The position numbers were made by a program, and so were the translations under genes. 64,000 nt of DNA from Setaria digitata (lineage: Eukaryota; Nematoda; Chromadorea; Rhabditida; Setariidae): contig RCAB01000046.1 of assembly GCA_003640385.1 (NCBI GenBank), positions 124,001 to 188,000 on the forward strand, written 5' to 3'. Shown here piece by piece: positions 12,301 to 23,716 of this stretch. A model generated the notes under the pieces. That model was not told the DNA's origin and did not search any database. It saw nothing but the letters and a program-made list of their open reading frames with translations. The first letter of the stretch is position 1; each line of letters starts with the position of its first letter.

Positions 12301-15204
12301 AATTCAGCAGTGGGAAGAGCAAAGAAATCGAAAACTAACAACTTTTCGTTTACAACAGGTATAGACTAGAATAATTCAAAGCAAGTAACAAAGTTCAATG
12401 TGCTATATTTCATTATTCCGTTTTATTTGTGTCTTGATGCCAGAAAGTGGATCCGTTTCTAAAGAACTAATTTAAAATGAGTCTGTTCTTTGTATTCATG
12501 GAAAAATAGTTTGTGAATTCTAAGGTGGTTGCTGGTGAATTTTTCTATTTCTTCTGGAATTGAAATCAAAACTTGTTCTTGGACAATTCAGTAGTGGTTT
12601 GTTCTTGAGGGTTTTGTAGATAATTTCCTTGTCTTACTGTATTTTGCAGACCAGCGTCAAAAAATTGCATGTGCCGTTTATAATCGCCGCTCGCATCGTC
12701 ATAACTCGAATAAGGTTTGAAGACCAGTACCAGATATATCTTTTTGGAATTGATAAGAGTGGATGGAGTTGTTGAATAATTATTACTATTCAATATTCTC
12801 ATAAGTTGAAAATCTTGAATGACACGATTATCGGCGGGTCACTACTGAGTTCATTTATGCGATTTTGATGAGGATGTTAAAAAACCAATATTTCGTAACT
12901 GAATTACGCTTCAGGAAAAACCGAAACATTGCGAGGGGCCTCAGTGCACTAATTCCACACGTTCTCAATCAAAATTTTGTTGTGAAGAATGCGGGATGAA
13001 TTTGGCACGTGTATGTCTTTGAACTTATTCGCCAATCTTATGGTTTTATTGCCACTTTTTGTTTTCATAAATTCGTGGATTTTAAGAAATTGAATTGTTT
13101 GTTAAATAATTACAGAGTGTTTAAAAATTTTGTGAACCACATGTGCAGACTTTCTCGATTTTTTTAGAAGTGTTTTTAGGATCGCTTGCGTGGTATTTTG
13201 CCGGACCGTGTTCAGGCTTATTGGGATAATTTGTCTCATTCAGTAGAACAGTCACAGCATTTACGTGATGCAGCCGAAGAGCAAATTCAGTTTTTTACGG
13301 TATTATGTCACTTTTGTATTGAATGTATTTTAAATATTCATAGAGTTTAAAATCACTATTTTCCATTGCAGAATAAAGTGCGTACATTTGCTGATTTCCA
13401 AGACGATCTTCGCAAGTGGATTTCGGTATGTTATGTATTGTATTGCGATTCATGGAAGTATGGCTTCTGCAGCCTACTATTAAACTTAAGAAATAGGTTA
13501 AGCATTTTAAACTTGTATAAAACCTATTTTTGACAATTTTGCGCTTATAAGTAAGTTGTGTCCATATTAATCTTCAAAAACTCACGCAGAGTTTTTGGCG
13601 TAGATTTCCAGTGTTCAGCTGTGTAAAATATTCCTTTTTATACTTTGAATTGCTTCGTTATTATTGAAATCTTTTTATTTAGACTATTGAAAAAATCGAG
13701 TGCGAAAATGAAGCAGCCATCAATAATTCATCAGATATGGACTTTGTAAGCGCTAATTTTTCATTTTCTTGTGCTGCACTGAATTGTATTGGTTTGAAAG
13801 TTTATGGAAAAGTCATTGAAGTTACTCTTCTAGATGTACCTTTTTCATATGTGTCGTATTAAGGTGCTGCACTGTGCTGTATGTGCTTTGGAATTTCCAG
13901 CCAAACTTATTGTTAAACATATGGAGCGCTGCTTCGTGCGAAATGAGAAACAAAGCTGCTATGGGACGCCCAATAAGGTTTCTTGATTTCTGAGTTATAT
14001 AATATAAAATTTCAGTATCAGTAAGTAATAATTGCCATACACTTTAGCTCTGGACATGAATCTTGTCGAAAGGGTAATTGCATGATCAGTCCGATTTCTT
14101 AGTGGAAATCTCTATAGATGTTGAACCTACATTCGTTAATCTTAAATATGTTTTAGTCACAAGTTAATCCATACAATATATTCTGCGAGCAGTTCAACAA
14201 AGCCAACAGTACATTCTGCAAGCGTCTGCGCGTGTTGTGCAGTGAGCATTACAAATCTACAGAGGATGCAGCAAAGGTATTCAATACTGTGTTTATTGCT
14301 AGAAAAATTCAAATATTCTCCATAACTTCTTTGAATTGTTGTTTATTTACAGTTGGCTTTTATCTGCTAATGGCGAAATTTTTTTGAAAGTCTATTTAGT
14401 TTCTAACTTTTATTTCCTTATTACCAATAAGTGTATTACGTAATACGTAATACACTTATTGGTACTAAAGTACCAATAAGTGTATTACGCAACAATCTTG
14501 CCTCATTGATATCACTTGATCTAAGCAATAATGGAATTGTTGAAATCGAGCCTGAAGTATTTGCTCGTTCAAATATTAAATTCAGTCCAGAACTCATTTT
14601 CAGAGTTAGACAGGCCTTTATTCGCATTCTGATCAGTTAGTCCTCCGAATTGATGCACTAGATTTTCATGTATAAATTAAAATCGTATTGTAGGTTTGTG
14701 GCTATCCTTTTGCGTGGAACAAAAATGAGTTTCGTCCTGTCATCAAAACATTTGATAGTATGCAAGAACTACTTCAGGAAGGCTTTTGTCACTACCCACG
14801 AAAGAATTGTCTCCTGCATCATAACTGGGTTCAGGTCTGTGTGGGACGTTTCTTGAAATTTTTATTTTTCTCTTTTTAAACTATAAAATAATCAGATTTA
14901 GAATGCAATGGGTTTAATCGACGTGGAACTGCTTAACCTTCTGATCAAACTAGACGAGTGGTTCGAGAAAAAACGCACACTTCAAGTCTCTGAAACTATG
15001 CGTGGTGATGTACTTTCACTTTTTCGTGATAAAACAGTGCATTGTAACGCATCATTGGTTGACCATAAATTCATCCAAGACAGTATTTCGGCTAACCCTG
15101 TGCAAGCTGAAGGCAAGCAATATCAGAACGCAGAATTGGCGGAAAATGCAAGCATATCGCATACGGAGAAAACAGCACGTGTTGGTTGTAGTGATGATAT
15201 TTAG
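9345..15204 (+). CDS. cfp-1: CXXC finger protein 1 (CFP-1), SET1/COMPASS subunit
   Basis: Model of 17 exons: 9345-9420, 10015-10127, 10356-10448, 10598-10724, 10838-11023, 11382-11439, 11526-11634, 12289-12358, 12650-12714, 12915-13010, 13180-13299, 13372-13425, 13683-13745, 13834-13977, 14157-14276, 14694-14834, 14902-15204 (645 aa; human CXXC1 is about 656). A PHD finger spans residues 36-84 (CLCGSSDESSFMICCDHCGV, then WYHGACLQ). A CXXC-like finger spans 145-175. Basic and acidic linkers follow (DDDDDNNTE at exon 7), then a Cys cluster (CTNSTRSQSKFCCEECG) and a predicted coiled coil in exons 11-13. The CFP1-specific C-terminal Cys/His domain contains HMERCFVRNEKQSCYG, FCKRLRVLCSEHYKS, VCGYPF and CHYPRKNCLLHHNW. 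CFP1 brings the SET1 H3K4 methyltransferase to active promoters. Exon 14 could instead begin at 13864 in the same frame. An AATAAA lies at 15595-15600. Confidence 0.9.
10861..10953 (+). other. Shortened CXXC zinc-finger segment of CFP-1
   Basis: The Cys pattern is C-x2-C-x2-C-x5-C-x2-C-x2-C, then only NTSVEP before C-x4-C. In vertebrate CFP1 and other DNA-binding CXXC domains, about 15 residues including KFGG sit in that gap. Confidence 0.8.
11260..11283. repeat. Poly-T run (24 nt) in a cfp-1 intron
   Basis: Homopolymer T run within the cfp-1 intron 11024-11381, with T on the sense strand. Confidence 0.95.
14422..14489. repeat. Three copies of a 19-mer, with a near-perfect hairpin
   Basis: TACCAATAAGTGTATTACG occurs at 14422-14440, as its exact reverse complement at 14446-14464 (5-nt spacer TAATA), and again in direct orientation at 14471-14489. 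The first two copies can form a 19-bp stem. The block lies inside the cfp-1 intron 14277-14693. Confidence 0.95.
14488..14640 (+). pseudogene. Leucine-rich-repeat coding fragment inside a cfp-1 intron
   Basis: Immediately after the third 19-mer, the + strand reads one textbook LRR: LASLISLDLSNNGIVEIEPE (14497-14556), followed by VFARSN. It fits LxxLxxLDLSxNxIxxIxPxxF. The frame remains open to a TAG at 14638-14640 but loses LRR character after about 14574. No clear acceptor precedes it and no clear donor follows the repeat. It is therefore probably a captured fragment or gene relic rather than a cfp-1 exon. A nested or alternative exon is not excluded. Confidence 0.55.
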
Positions 15205-16541
15205 TTGGTGTTACCAGTCAGTAGGTACATCGAAAAGTATTATGAAATACATGTTTTGAAATTAAAAGAATGAGGATTAGAATGACCATTTTGGATTATA
15301 GGATCTCTCAGCTGTTGTAATTTTATGATTTAACATAAAAAAATTTCCGATCCTTAGGTATGTTTCTTCATTTCGCTGATTTTTGTTGAAGTATGCGATT
15401 GCATCCAAATAGTAAATTTATCTGTATTTAAGCTCTGTGAAATATAATTTGTAGCCGTGAAATACTGGCTGAATTTTATTCTTTCATCAGTTACTTTTAA
15501 ATCTCAGTGGGAAACTTATTTTCGGATCTCGTCGTGCCTGTTTTTGATGATTTTTTTTTTCATTTGTTGAGAAATATGATTGTTACAACCACTCAATAAA
15601 TTACAGTTCTGTAGTGGTTTTGTGCAGGATGTGTCTGGTATTTGCATCTTGCATATATATGTGGTACCATAAAAAACCATTCAAAATGCCTTTAAAATAC
15701 TGTAGTTCTCGTAGTTTAACTTTTTATTAATTGCTTATTTGGGAAAACTAGGGCATTTTTGAGAAATTCCAAAAGGATCTGGTTACACATCAGTTATTCT
15801 CGGTTTGTGTTTGTAGATGATTTCTCATTGGTTATGAATCTCATATGTCAGGTGGTGGTCAGAAATAACAGGGTAAGTCACTACTGTACAGCTCTAAAAA
15901 GTAACACTTCAGACATTCAAATTACGTCTTTCAATCAAAACAATAGCTGCCTGTATTGATCCTATGTGTAACAACGGTTTTGTTTGTTTAAATATTTGTT
16001 ATGGTAGTAACGTCTTGCTGTCAGTTTTGTTTGATTTTCAGTTCTTTGTTCATAATTGTAGGTGTAGTTTTGTAGTATGGTAGTGGATTTGACTTCGCGG
16101 TTCTTTTTAATTTATTTATTTTTCTTATTCAAGTAGGGTTGTCAGTCAGCGGTCGATTTATTTTGCCGTAAGTAAAACACTCAGCTGGCAAAAATTCTTT
16201 TCAGATCTGATTTTCCATCACGAGCTAAATTGTATTGAGAACAGTAATACTGTATTGCAGTTACTTTTATCTTCATCAGGAATTATTCTCTCTGATTGAT
16301 TTTTCCCAATAAATCTGCACGTGTGGAATGGTTTCCTTGTTTTGAATTTACATGAATAAATTGTTCTAACTGCACTTCATTTTATACTGTAGAACAGATA
16401 TTCCTTGAAAAGCCGCATTTCAATTTAAGTATATCTCAACATTAGAGATGGTAAGAAGCAATAATGCGAAAACGATTATTCTTTTACAGGTGTTTCTCCA
16501 TGTCTCGCACCTAAAGTTTAATCTGGTTTACATGTTTTTAG
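15205..16541. other. cfp-1 to phosphomannomutase intercistronic region
   Basis: About 1.3 kb with no gene seen. It includes a likely cfp-1 polyadenylation signal (AATAAA 15595-15600) and ends at the phosphomannomutase acceptor. The size is compatible with either separate promoters or a loosely spaced nematode operon. Confidence 0.6.
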
Positions 16542-16545
16542 AATG
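16531..16545 (+). promoter_or_regulatory. Probable spliced-leader acceptor before the phosphomannomutase ATG
   Basis: CATGTTTTTAG ends at 16541 and the ATG begins at 16543, leaving a single nucleotide between splice site and start codon. Whether SL1 or another leader is added cannot be read from the sequence. Confidence 0.65.
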
Positions 16546-18344
16546 AGTAGATTCAAAGGCCGCACGATACTTCTTTTTGATGTTGATGGTACCTTGACGT
16601 TACCACGTCAGGTGTGTTACATTTTATGTTTAAAGTTGTAATCTACTTTGCAGACTCAACCAAGTTTTTTCGCTTTATGTTCCTCCTACTAGTTTCCTGA
16701 CTGATCAAGCTGTGTCACTTTCCATTGTTTTCATGTATCTTCAGAAATTGGATCAATCAATGAGCAATTTCCTGATGGAAGTGCGTAAAACAGTACCCTT
16801 AGCGGTAGTGAGTGGTTCAGATCTAACGAAAGTAATCGAGCAGTTAGGCGAAAGCTTAGAGGATGGTAATACCATTTGCTGTTCAGAATTTTAATATCTT
16901 TTAATATAGTTGAAATGTCATGTGGAATGTATGTCAGCCTTGTATGCTTTCACTGCATTTCTAATTGAAGTAGATCTTAGAACAGTTCGGTTACGAAAGT
17001 TTTTTTTTTCTGCATCCAGCTTTCCATTTTGATTTTATATTCGCTCTAATTCCTGTTTTAGTCAGTTACACGGAATTCTTTACAGTTCTGAGTCGTTTCG
17101 ATTATGTGTTCAGTGAAAATGGACTTGTGAGTGTCGCAGAAGGAGTCGCATTTCCCGTCCAGGTTGCTTCCACATTTTTGTCTCACAAGTGTTCTCATTT
17201 GTTTTTTTTTTTCTTTTTTTTTGTGTAATTTATATTTCACCAAATTTGGAATAATAGAAGTTCGAACAAATAATGCTTGTTCCCGAAAAAAATTAGTCTT
17301 TTGTGTTTCTCATGTTACTTCCCTTTAACGGGGGATCGTTTCCACTTTTGCTAATAGAATCTGAAATGGTTACAGTCAATAAAATCTCATCTTGGTGAAG
17401 AGCGACTAAAAGAACTTATCAATTTCACGTTACGAGAATTCTCAGAGATCGACTTGCCTGTCAAACGTGGGAATTTTATTGAATTCCGAAATGCGAGTAG
17501 TTCCTTAATGCTTTCATAATTTTTAGAAGTACTTTGGAAGATTTTTCACAACTCTACTAGTTTCAGTTTCAAAGAAGTTGGGGTAAGGACAAGAAAGGAG
17601 AGTTCATGGAAAGGGGTTTGAATTAAAATACAGAAACGAAATATCTTTGATCTAATGATTATAGGAAAGAGTTTTTAGAGTGGTATGATAACAGTGCTAT
17701 GCTTAGAGTTTGACAGGCTTGTAATTTATTTCGAAGGGATTTCTTTCTAATGTATTTTGAAGCTGTGAGAATTTGAATTTAGGGAATGCTAAATCTCTCA
17801 CCAGTAGGCAGAAGTTGTACTCAAGAAGAGCGACAACAGTTTGTGGCTTATGATGCGCAACATGGTGTTCGTCGGAAATTTGCGGAAAAACTTGAGGAGT
17901 TCACGAAAGGATGGGACCTTAATATTTGTATAGGTAAATCCCTCTTTCCAAACAGAACGGGAAACTCTGTTCTTTTCGTTCACCTTACGTCATTTTAGGT
18001 GGACAGATCAGTATCGACGTGTTTCCCTGTGGTTGGGACAAGACATATTGCTTGCAGTTTCTAAACGATTTCGACACAGTTTATTTTTTCGGCGACAGAA
18101 CTACAGCGGTTTGTTATCACTTCCTATGTAACGGGGTCCCCGTTTAGTGAACAAAAAGTTTCCCCTTATATTGTCTAAACAATACAGTAGAATTCAAATA
18201 ACTTCATGCATATGCAAATAAGTTTTTCATGTTTAGGGAGGCAATGACTATGAGTTGTTTATTGATCCTAGAACCATTGCATATGCCGTGAAAGATCCAG
18301 AAGACACAAGAAAACAAGTTCTTCAGCTGTTGGAACGCTTGTAG
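16543..18344 (+). CDS. PMM: Phosphomannomutase (PMM1/PMM2 family)
   Basis: Seven exons: 16543-16611, 16745-16865, 17086-17162, 17376-17492, 17783-17933, 17999-18108, 18237-18344 (250 aa; human PMM2 has 246). The enzyme converts mannose-6-phosphate to mannose-1-phosphate in the cytosol, feeding GDP-mannose, N-glycan and GPI-anchor synthesis. HAD-superfamily motif I is FDVDGTLT, with nucleophile Asp13 and general acid Asp15. [39 protein letters not shown]-type [17 protein letters not shown] and GGNDYELF are all in place. The intron after EFRN begins with GC (17493-17494) rather than GT, while the protein on both sides matches the family exactly. Exon 3 was started at 17086 rather than at the upstream acceptor at 17061, because that gives the family's usual spacing. 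Confidence 0.95.
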
Positions 18345-19071
18345 TTGTGATTGCTGTTGTCTCTACTATATTGTTTTAACGACAAACATTAATATGAATT
18401 ACAAAGAGTGCTGTTAATTTTAGCAAACCTTACGTTATCATTTTGCTATTATTTACGAAGTAACGGAAAATGTACAATTAACGCTTTTAAAACTCATCTT
18501 TGTGTGAAAATTCTGCACATATGTAATCACAGTAGGAGACTGCAATACACGTTTAATGGTGTCATGTCGCAACCAATGTTTCCAGTACGATTACTCATCG
18601 CTACTATAGCTGAGTGGAAAAATTTTTCCCGAAGTGCAAAAGCAATGGAAAGTATTCACAAAATTCAGCTTAGCTAACACACACAAAGTCTAAAGTACAG
18701 TATGTAAAGCTGTTAAGCATTCGTTACTGCGATGATCAGAAAAAACTGGTCCCTGTAAATTAAGGCATTTGGCTGCATGCCGGCAGCATCGAGACATAGA
18801 CTGCGCGCGATACCAACGCTGAATTCTAAAAATATATCTCTGTAGAATTGAAAGTTCTATTTACAAAGATCTACTGAAACCCATGTGAACTCCTGGACAA
18901 AGTACGAACCCTACTTTTGTTAGCCGATGACTTCCATCTACTACGTGGTCACTTGTCAGTGCAGATTTCTCACTCGCTCTGAGTATACGTTACGAGACAT
19001 AGAGGTATGCAATGATGCATGGCAGTTTAAACCCAATTAATTCCTTCTCGTCAACCTAACTTAACTAAATA
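18345..19071. other. Convergent intergenic region
   Basis: About 0.7 kb between two convergent genes, presumably holding both 3' UTRs. No canonical AATAAA was found on the + strand near the phosphomannomutase stop. The small open frame at 18408-18677 has no recognisable similarity. Confidence 0.55.
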
Positions 19072-22000
19072 TCAGGAATTTTTGTAAAAGAAAAAAATAT
19101 ATCGGATGAAAATAACATCGCACATTCGTGCAGCTATATCTTCTATTTCACTGGCCAACATTGCTCCGCTTTTTTCCAAAAATGAGGCAAGAATATAGTT
19201 TTTCACTTCTAGAGCCAAAGACAACGTTGTCTGATTGTCAGCAGCTGAATAACAGTTAACATTTGACGAGTTCCTGGAAGAATATAGATTACTTCCTATG
19301 TCTCAAAATGATTAGCTTAACTCCAACATTAAGTTTTTATCCGTTTCTTTTCTTTTTTTTTTTTTTTTGTACCACTAAGTCACCTAAGAGTGAGAGAGCA
19401 TAAGAACAGTGCAAGAAAAAAGGCTAACCTGAGAATTAAAATGATTGTGGACCAACAGCTATGATGTACTGCAACCATCAAAGGATCCCACCCGCGACTA
19501 TCTTGTATCAAAGGATCTGCTCCATACTTAGAATTGGACATGATCAGGTAAGTTTGCAGAAAATAGAAAAAAAAAATGGATAAAGTGGAATAGAAAAGAA
19601 AACATCAATACTAGCAAACTGCAGAAACATAGACAAAAAAAAGTACTTTAAATAAATATCGCACGCACTGTACGGCATTATGTTCTGCAGCGCAATGTAA
19701 CGCCGTTTGGCCCGTGTTATTTTGTACGTTTATTAAAGAGGAGTCACTCGAATAATTAAGTAGCTGACGAAGACTTTCCATTTTGCTATCCGAGTCTGCA
19801 GCGAGGTGAAGAGCTGTGTTATTGAACTAAATCAGCAGTTTCTATTCTATTGCTATAGTACTACATCATAATTAGCATTTGCAGTTCTTACTGAATGCCC
19901 AACACTTAACCTTGTCTTGAGTGTAGCAGTCAACACCTGCCTGAAGAAGACGACGTACGGCTCTTGTGCTACCGTTTTTTACTGCCACTAAAAGAGGGGT
20001 CTCACCGAGTTTATTCCTTTTCTGAAATAACTAAAGTGAAAAATGATCTTTGAAACAAACAGCAAAGCGTGGAGAGACACTTTTCTAGTAGCTGAAGCAC
20101 ACGTACCTCAGCATCCCACTCGTGAGTGAGTAACGTGTTGATGACTTCAATATGATCTCCAGCAGCAGCTAAATGAAGAGCATTGCAGCCTTGTTTATCG
20201 CAGTCCTCCTCACTGACTCCTGGACTGACGTCGATCATAGTGCGTATCGAGATATCAGTGCCATTCATTGCTGCCCACATAAAGGCGTTATGACCATTAT
20301 TTGTACGAAGTTCCTGGTGAAATTTTCATTATTGACTGGATGACTCTTAATTATTAGAAATCTGTCATGCAAGTCACCATTCCTCAAATTCTATCTTTCA
20401 TGCTAGATATATAAAGTCTTACATCTGTATATTTACTGGCTTTGTATAGGAGTTCAAGTGTGGAGCAGAATCCTCCGATAGCAGCATAGTGCATCGGCGT
20501 AGCACCACAACTGTCTTGCTTTTTTATCGATGCACCACACTCCAAAAGTAGCCTAACTTCGTGTAGTTTACCCCGTGCCGCTGCATGATGCAATACTGTG
20601 CGGAAATCGGGATCCACAGACTACAATTACTTATAACTTGAATTACTACTCACAAGACGGCTACAACACCTTTCTGTCATCTGGTTGCTCCATAAATGAA
20701 AATGTCCGGAGCATTTTTCTACCACGATTTTTATAATTCACAAATGATCTACAAGTTTTTCACATTACCGCGAAAGTATGGAGACAATATCAATTTGAAT
20801 ATTGAACTTATTATGAAAATAAAGGAAAAAACCGTAAATGTACATACCTCCTTATCACTTTTATAAATCAAAAAAGCCTGAGTAAGTGCAACTGCACCAT
20901 CAATTACCGCACACATTAATGCTGTTTGTCCTAACACATCTCGCATGACGAAAAGCTCAGGACAACACCTCAGAATTATCTTCACCACTTTCAACTGTGC
21001 TAAACTATCAAATGAAACACCATTAAAAATATCCTCAAAATAACATTAGTGCAAACTATCTTTATGAATCATAAGAAGAACTGATTTCCTCCTGGTTTAT
21101 ACTGCAAGGAAGCACTTTTCTTTGCAGCATATCACTTAAGCTGACCAAGTAATACGTGTGAAATATAGTTAAAAACTAGTACAGTGATTCAGTGAAGAAA
21201 TAAAACCTTCGTCACATTTAGGACATCTTTTCGTAGAAGTCTCAATCGTACTGCACCAGTCCAGCAAATACATTTTCACCTTCAGTGCTTCCAGTTCATC
21301 ACCGTATTTCAGCGATGATAGATTTTCAGTGGAACAAGAAAAATTACACTTCATCGTTGCCATCTCGTGAAGTATTGTTCCTCTAAACAAGTTAATGAAA
21401 CATACCGAAGCAAACATACCAAACATACCAAATTTTTTAATGAAACATAACAGCATGAATTTTTTCTGAAATCATAAAATGCATGGTAACGATAAGTTAA
21501 GATATGACACAAAATGCATTGTATCCTGACCGTCCAATCCTCCAGAACAGCGTTCTCTTCGATGTCTCCCTAAGTGCAATCGCAACATTCCGCTTTTTCG
21601 AATTATAGGTCTTGGCAACAATTTTATCAAGATTATCTGTCAGCAACAAATTCACAACTTCAACACTTTTCCAGAGGCAAGCTACATGCACTGGTGTCCG
21701 GTTGCTTTTATTCCGTTGTTGTAACATCTCTTCTACGACCAGCCATCCAAGATGTTTCATTATAAAACCTAACAGAATCTGAAATATAATTACTTGTTGA
21801 GTAGCACGAAATTATGGTGAAATATTCTTATGGTCAATTTTATCATGTAAGATTGTGACTTTTTACAAAATCGGTACCTGAAGCATTATTGTTATTTATA
21901 ACTTCATTTCCCTCGAAAGGATATAAAACTCAGTTTTTGAAGGTATGATAAAAAAGGCTGATAATTAGAACATAAAGCGTATTGATAACTACCCATAAAA

Positions 22001-23708
22001 TAATTATCCTTTTTAGGATCATTTTTTGATGATAAAAGACAAATTTCTTGACACGCATCATCGTCTATTAAGAAACATATGAATTTAGATATGTATCACT
22101 AACTTTTAAACAACTTTTTTTCCGCAATCTGCATGCTATATGCAATAAATTGTCTCCATTCAAATCAGTTTGAAATATAAATTTGTGCAGCATTTCACAA
22201 CCATTTTTCCTTGCGTTACCCTGAGAAAAAGGCATTTTGAAACATCGGAAGCTTTACAATTATACAAGCGTAATAACAAGGGAAAAGAGCATGCAAAAAA
22301 GAACTCACGATATCAATCTACATACCATGCTTTTTGGTTCAAGGAAAATTTTGAGAAACAGCTTCAAGCAATTTGCAGCGCCATTGTATACGGCACTGTG
22401 TAGTACAGAATGACCTTTCATGGTAGTGAGTCGGAAATCAGCACCAAGACTACAAAACTGTGATTAGGCACGGACCGACAAATGATGAAGAAATCCAGCT
22501 AAACTTGATGAGATATAAACTGATCTTTACAACTGGGTTCCAAAAACAAATACCGAACGACGGTATGGGATATGCACACCTCAGTAGTAGTCGAGCGACA
22601 TCAACGTTATCATTTATAGCAGCCCAATGAAGTAAAGTTATCCCTTGTGAACTGGCTGCATTAGCAGATACTTTCAGCATGGCGATAAGGTGCAGTAGTC
22701 GAGTAGTATCTCCAGTAATTACTGAACGTATAGCAGACAAATGATTCTGAAATATTTAAACTACCAGTTTCTCATTGGCCCCATAAACTGGACCGCATCT
22801 TCTCTGGTAGTTCTGCGGAGCACTTAGACAGAGGGAAAGCAACTGAACTGCACTAGAATGTACACAAAAATTAATGCAACAGCTTCACTTACTGAAAAAC
22901 TTCTGTTCCTTTAAAATCCTTTTTATGTCATTCTCTTTTCATTATTATTCTTTATTTCTACATTATCCTTCATAAACGTATGTTTATGACAACGAACTTA
23001 TTATTAAATATTATTTGGTGGTATTGTTTGAAGCAAATCTTGAAATCGGTATTCGGAAAACTTGCTCTTCTAAAAACATATAGGAAACAGACTCAGGCCT
23101 TTAACTATATTGTCAATCATCTCTAGATATCGGGCCAGTGCGAAGAATTTGGAATGCCAGCGAGAAATTTGCAAAAAAAAAAAAATATTTTAAAAAATTG
23201 ACTTACATTACTTGAATTTTCCTGACTGTTAGAAGGGCGGAACCCTTCATCTCTTGACGGACCTAAGCTGGGAATCCTAAAACAAATTTTGCTTATTTTT
23301 CAGAAGTATACATGGTCAGTTCTATACGTATAATTAATGATTACAGAAGTACATGACTATACGATTAGCTCGCCTCTAGCACTTGAAAGTGGCAACTTTC
23401 TTATAAGTAGTATCTTGAATTTACTTTTAGCTGAAGGGAGGTAGCACACAGAAAGCAGTAGACAGACAACACATTCAGGCATAATCTCATCAATTTTCAG
23501 AACAAGTAGTAGTAGTGCACCTGCAAAATTCTTGGTTTAGATTTTCAGTGCTTGGAATGGAGCGAATATTTAGCAAAGGTATGTCGCCTTGGCCATCGAT
23601 TTCTAAATTACTTATGCAGGAAGGATTGAATTTGCATGAAGTAGTTGCTAGCGATGTATAATACGACCGACAATGCCAGCGGCTCAGAGTCATTCTCTTC
23701 TTGTTCAT
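19072..23708 (-). CDS. Ankyrin-repeat protein, inversin/NPHP-2-like
   Basis: Fourteen exons on the minus strand, listed 3' to 5': 19072-19273, 19429-19526, 19647-19826, 19911-20021, 20107-20313, 20423-20620, 20848-20999, 21207-21382, 21531-21778, 22104-22220, 22326-22449, 22580-22746, 23207-23276, 23521-23708 (745 aa). After about 85 low-complexity N-terminal residues, roughly a dozen ankyrin repeats fill the protein, e.g. GITLLHWAAINDNVDVARLL, GDNLLHIACRLRKKSCLKIL, RTVLHHAAARGKLHEVRLLL, GCNALHLAAAGDHIEVINTL and NNTALHLAADSD. Consecutive stretches GATPMHYAA and GHNAFMWAA mirror inversin's GATPLHYAA and GRTSFMWAA in the same order, which is why I favour inversin, a scaffold of the proximal cilium. 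Other ANK families are possible, because no IQ motif is visible. The C terminus is uncertain: the last residues (IFIRYIFFFYKNS) look like read-through intron, so a further exon may lie below 19072. Confidence 0.7.
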
Positions 23709-23716
23709 TGCTAGAA
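23706..23716 (-). promoter_or_regulatory. Probable spliced-leader acceptor before the ankyrin-gene ATG
   Basis: On the minus strand CCCTTTCTAG ends at 23711, followed by CA and the ATG at 23708-23706. Confidence 0.5.

Noticed and set aside
17062..17085. Upstream acceptor for phosphomannomutase exon 3
   Set aside because: In frame, but it would insert eight residues (VSYTEFFT) in a conserved-length region. The acceptor at 17085 restores family spacing.
22004..22078. Possible extra 25-codon exon in the ankyrin gene
   Set aside because: Splice sites and phase would allow it, but including it interrupts an ankyrin repeat. Joining 22104 directly to 21778 gives an intact repeat (HIACRLRKKSCLKILLGF).
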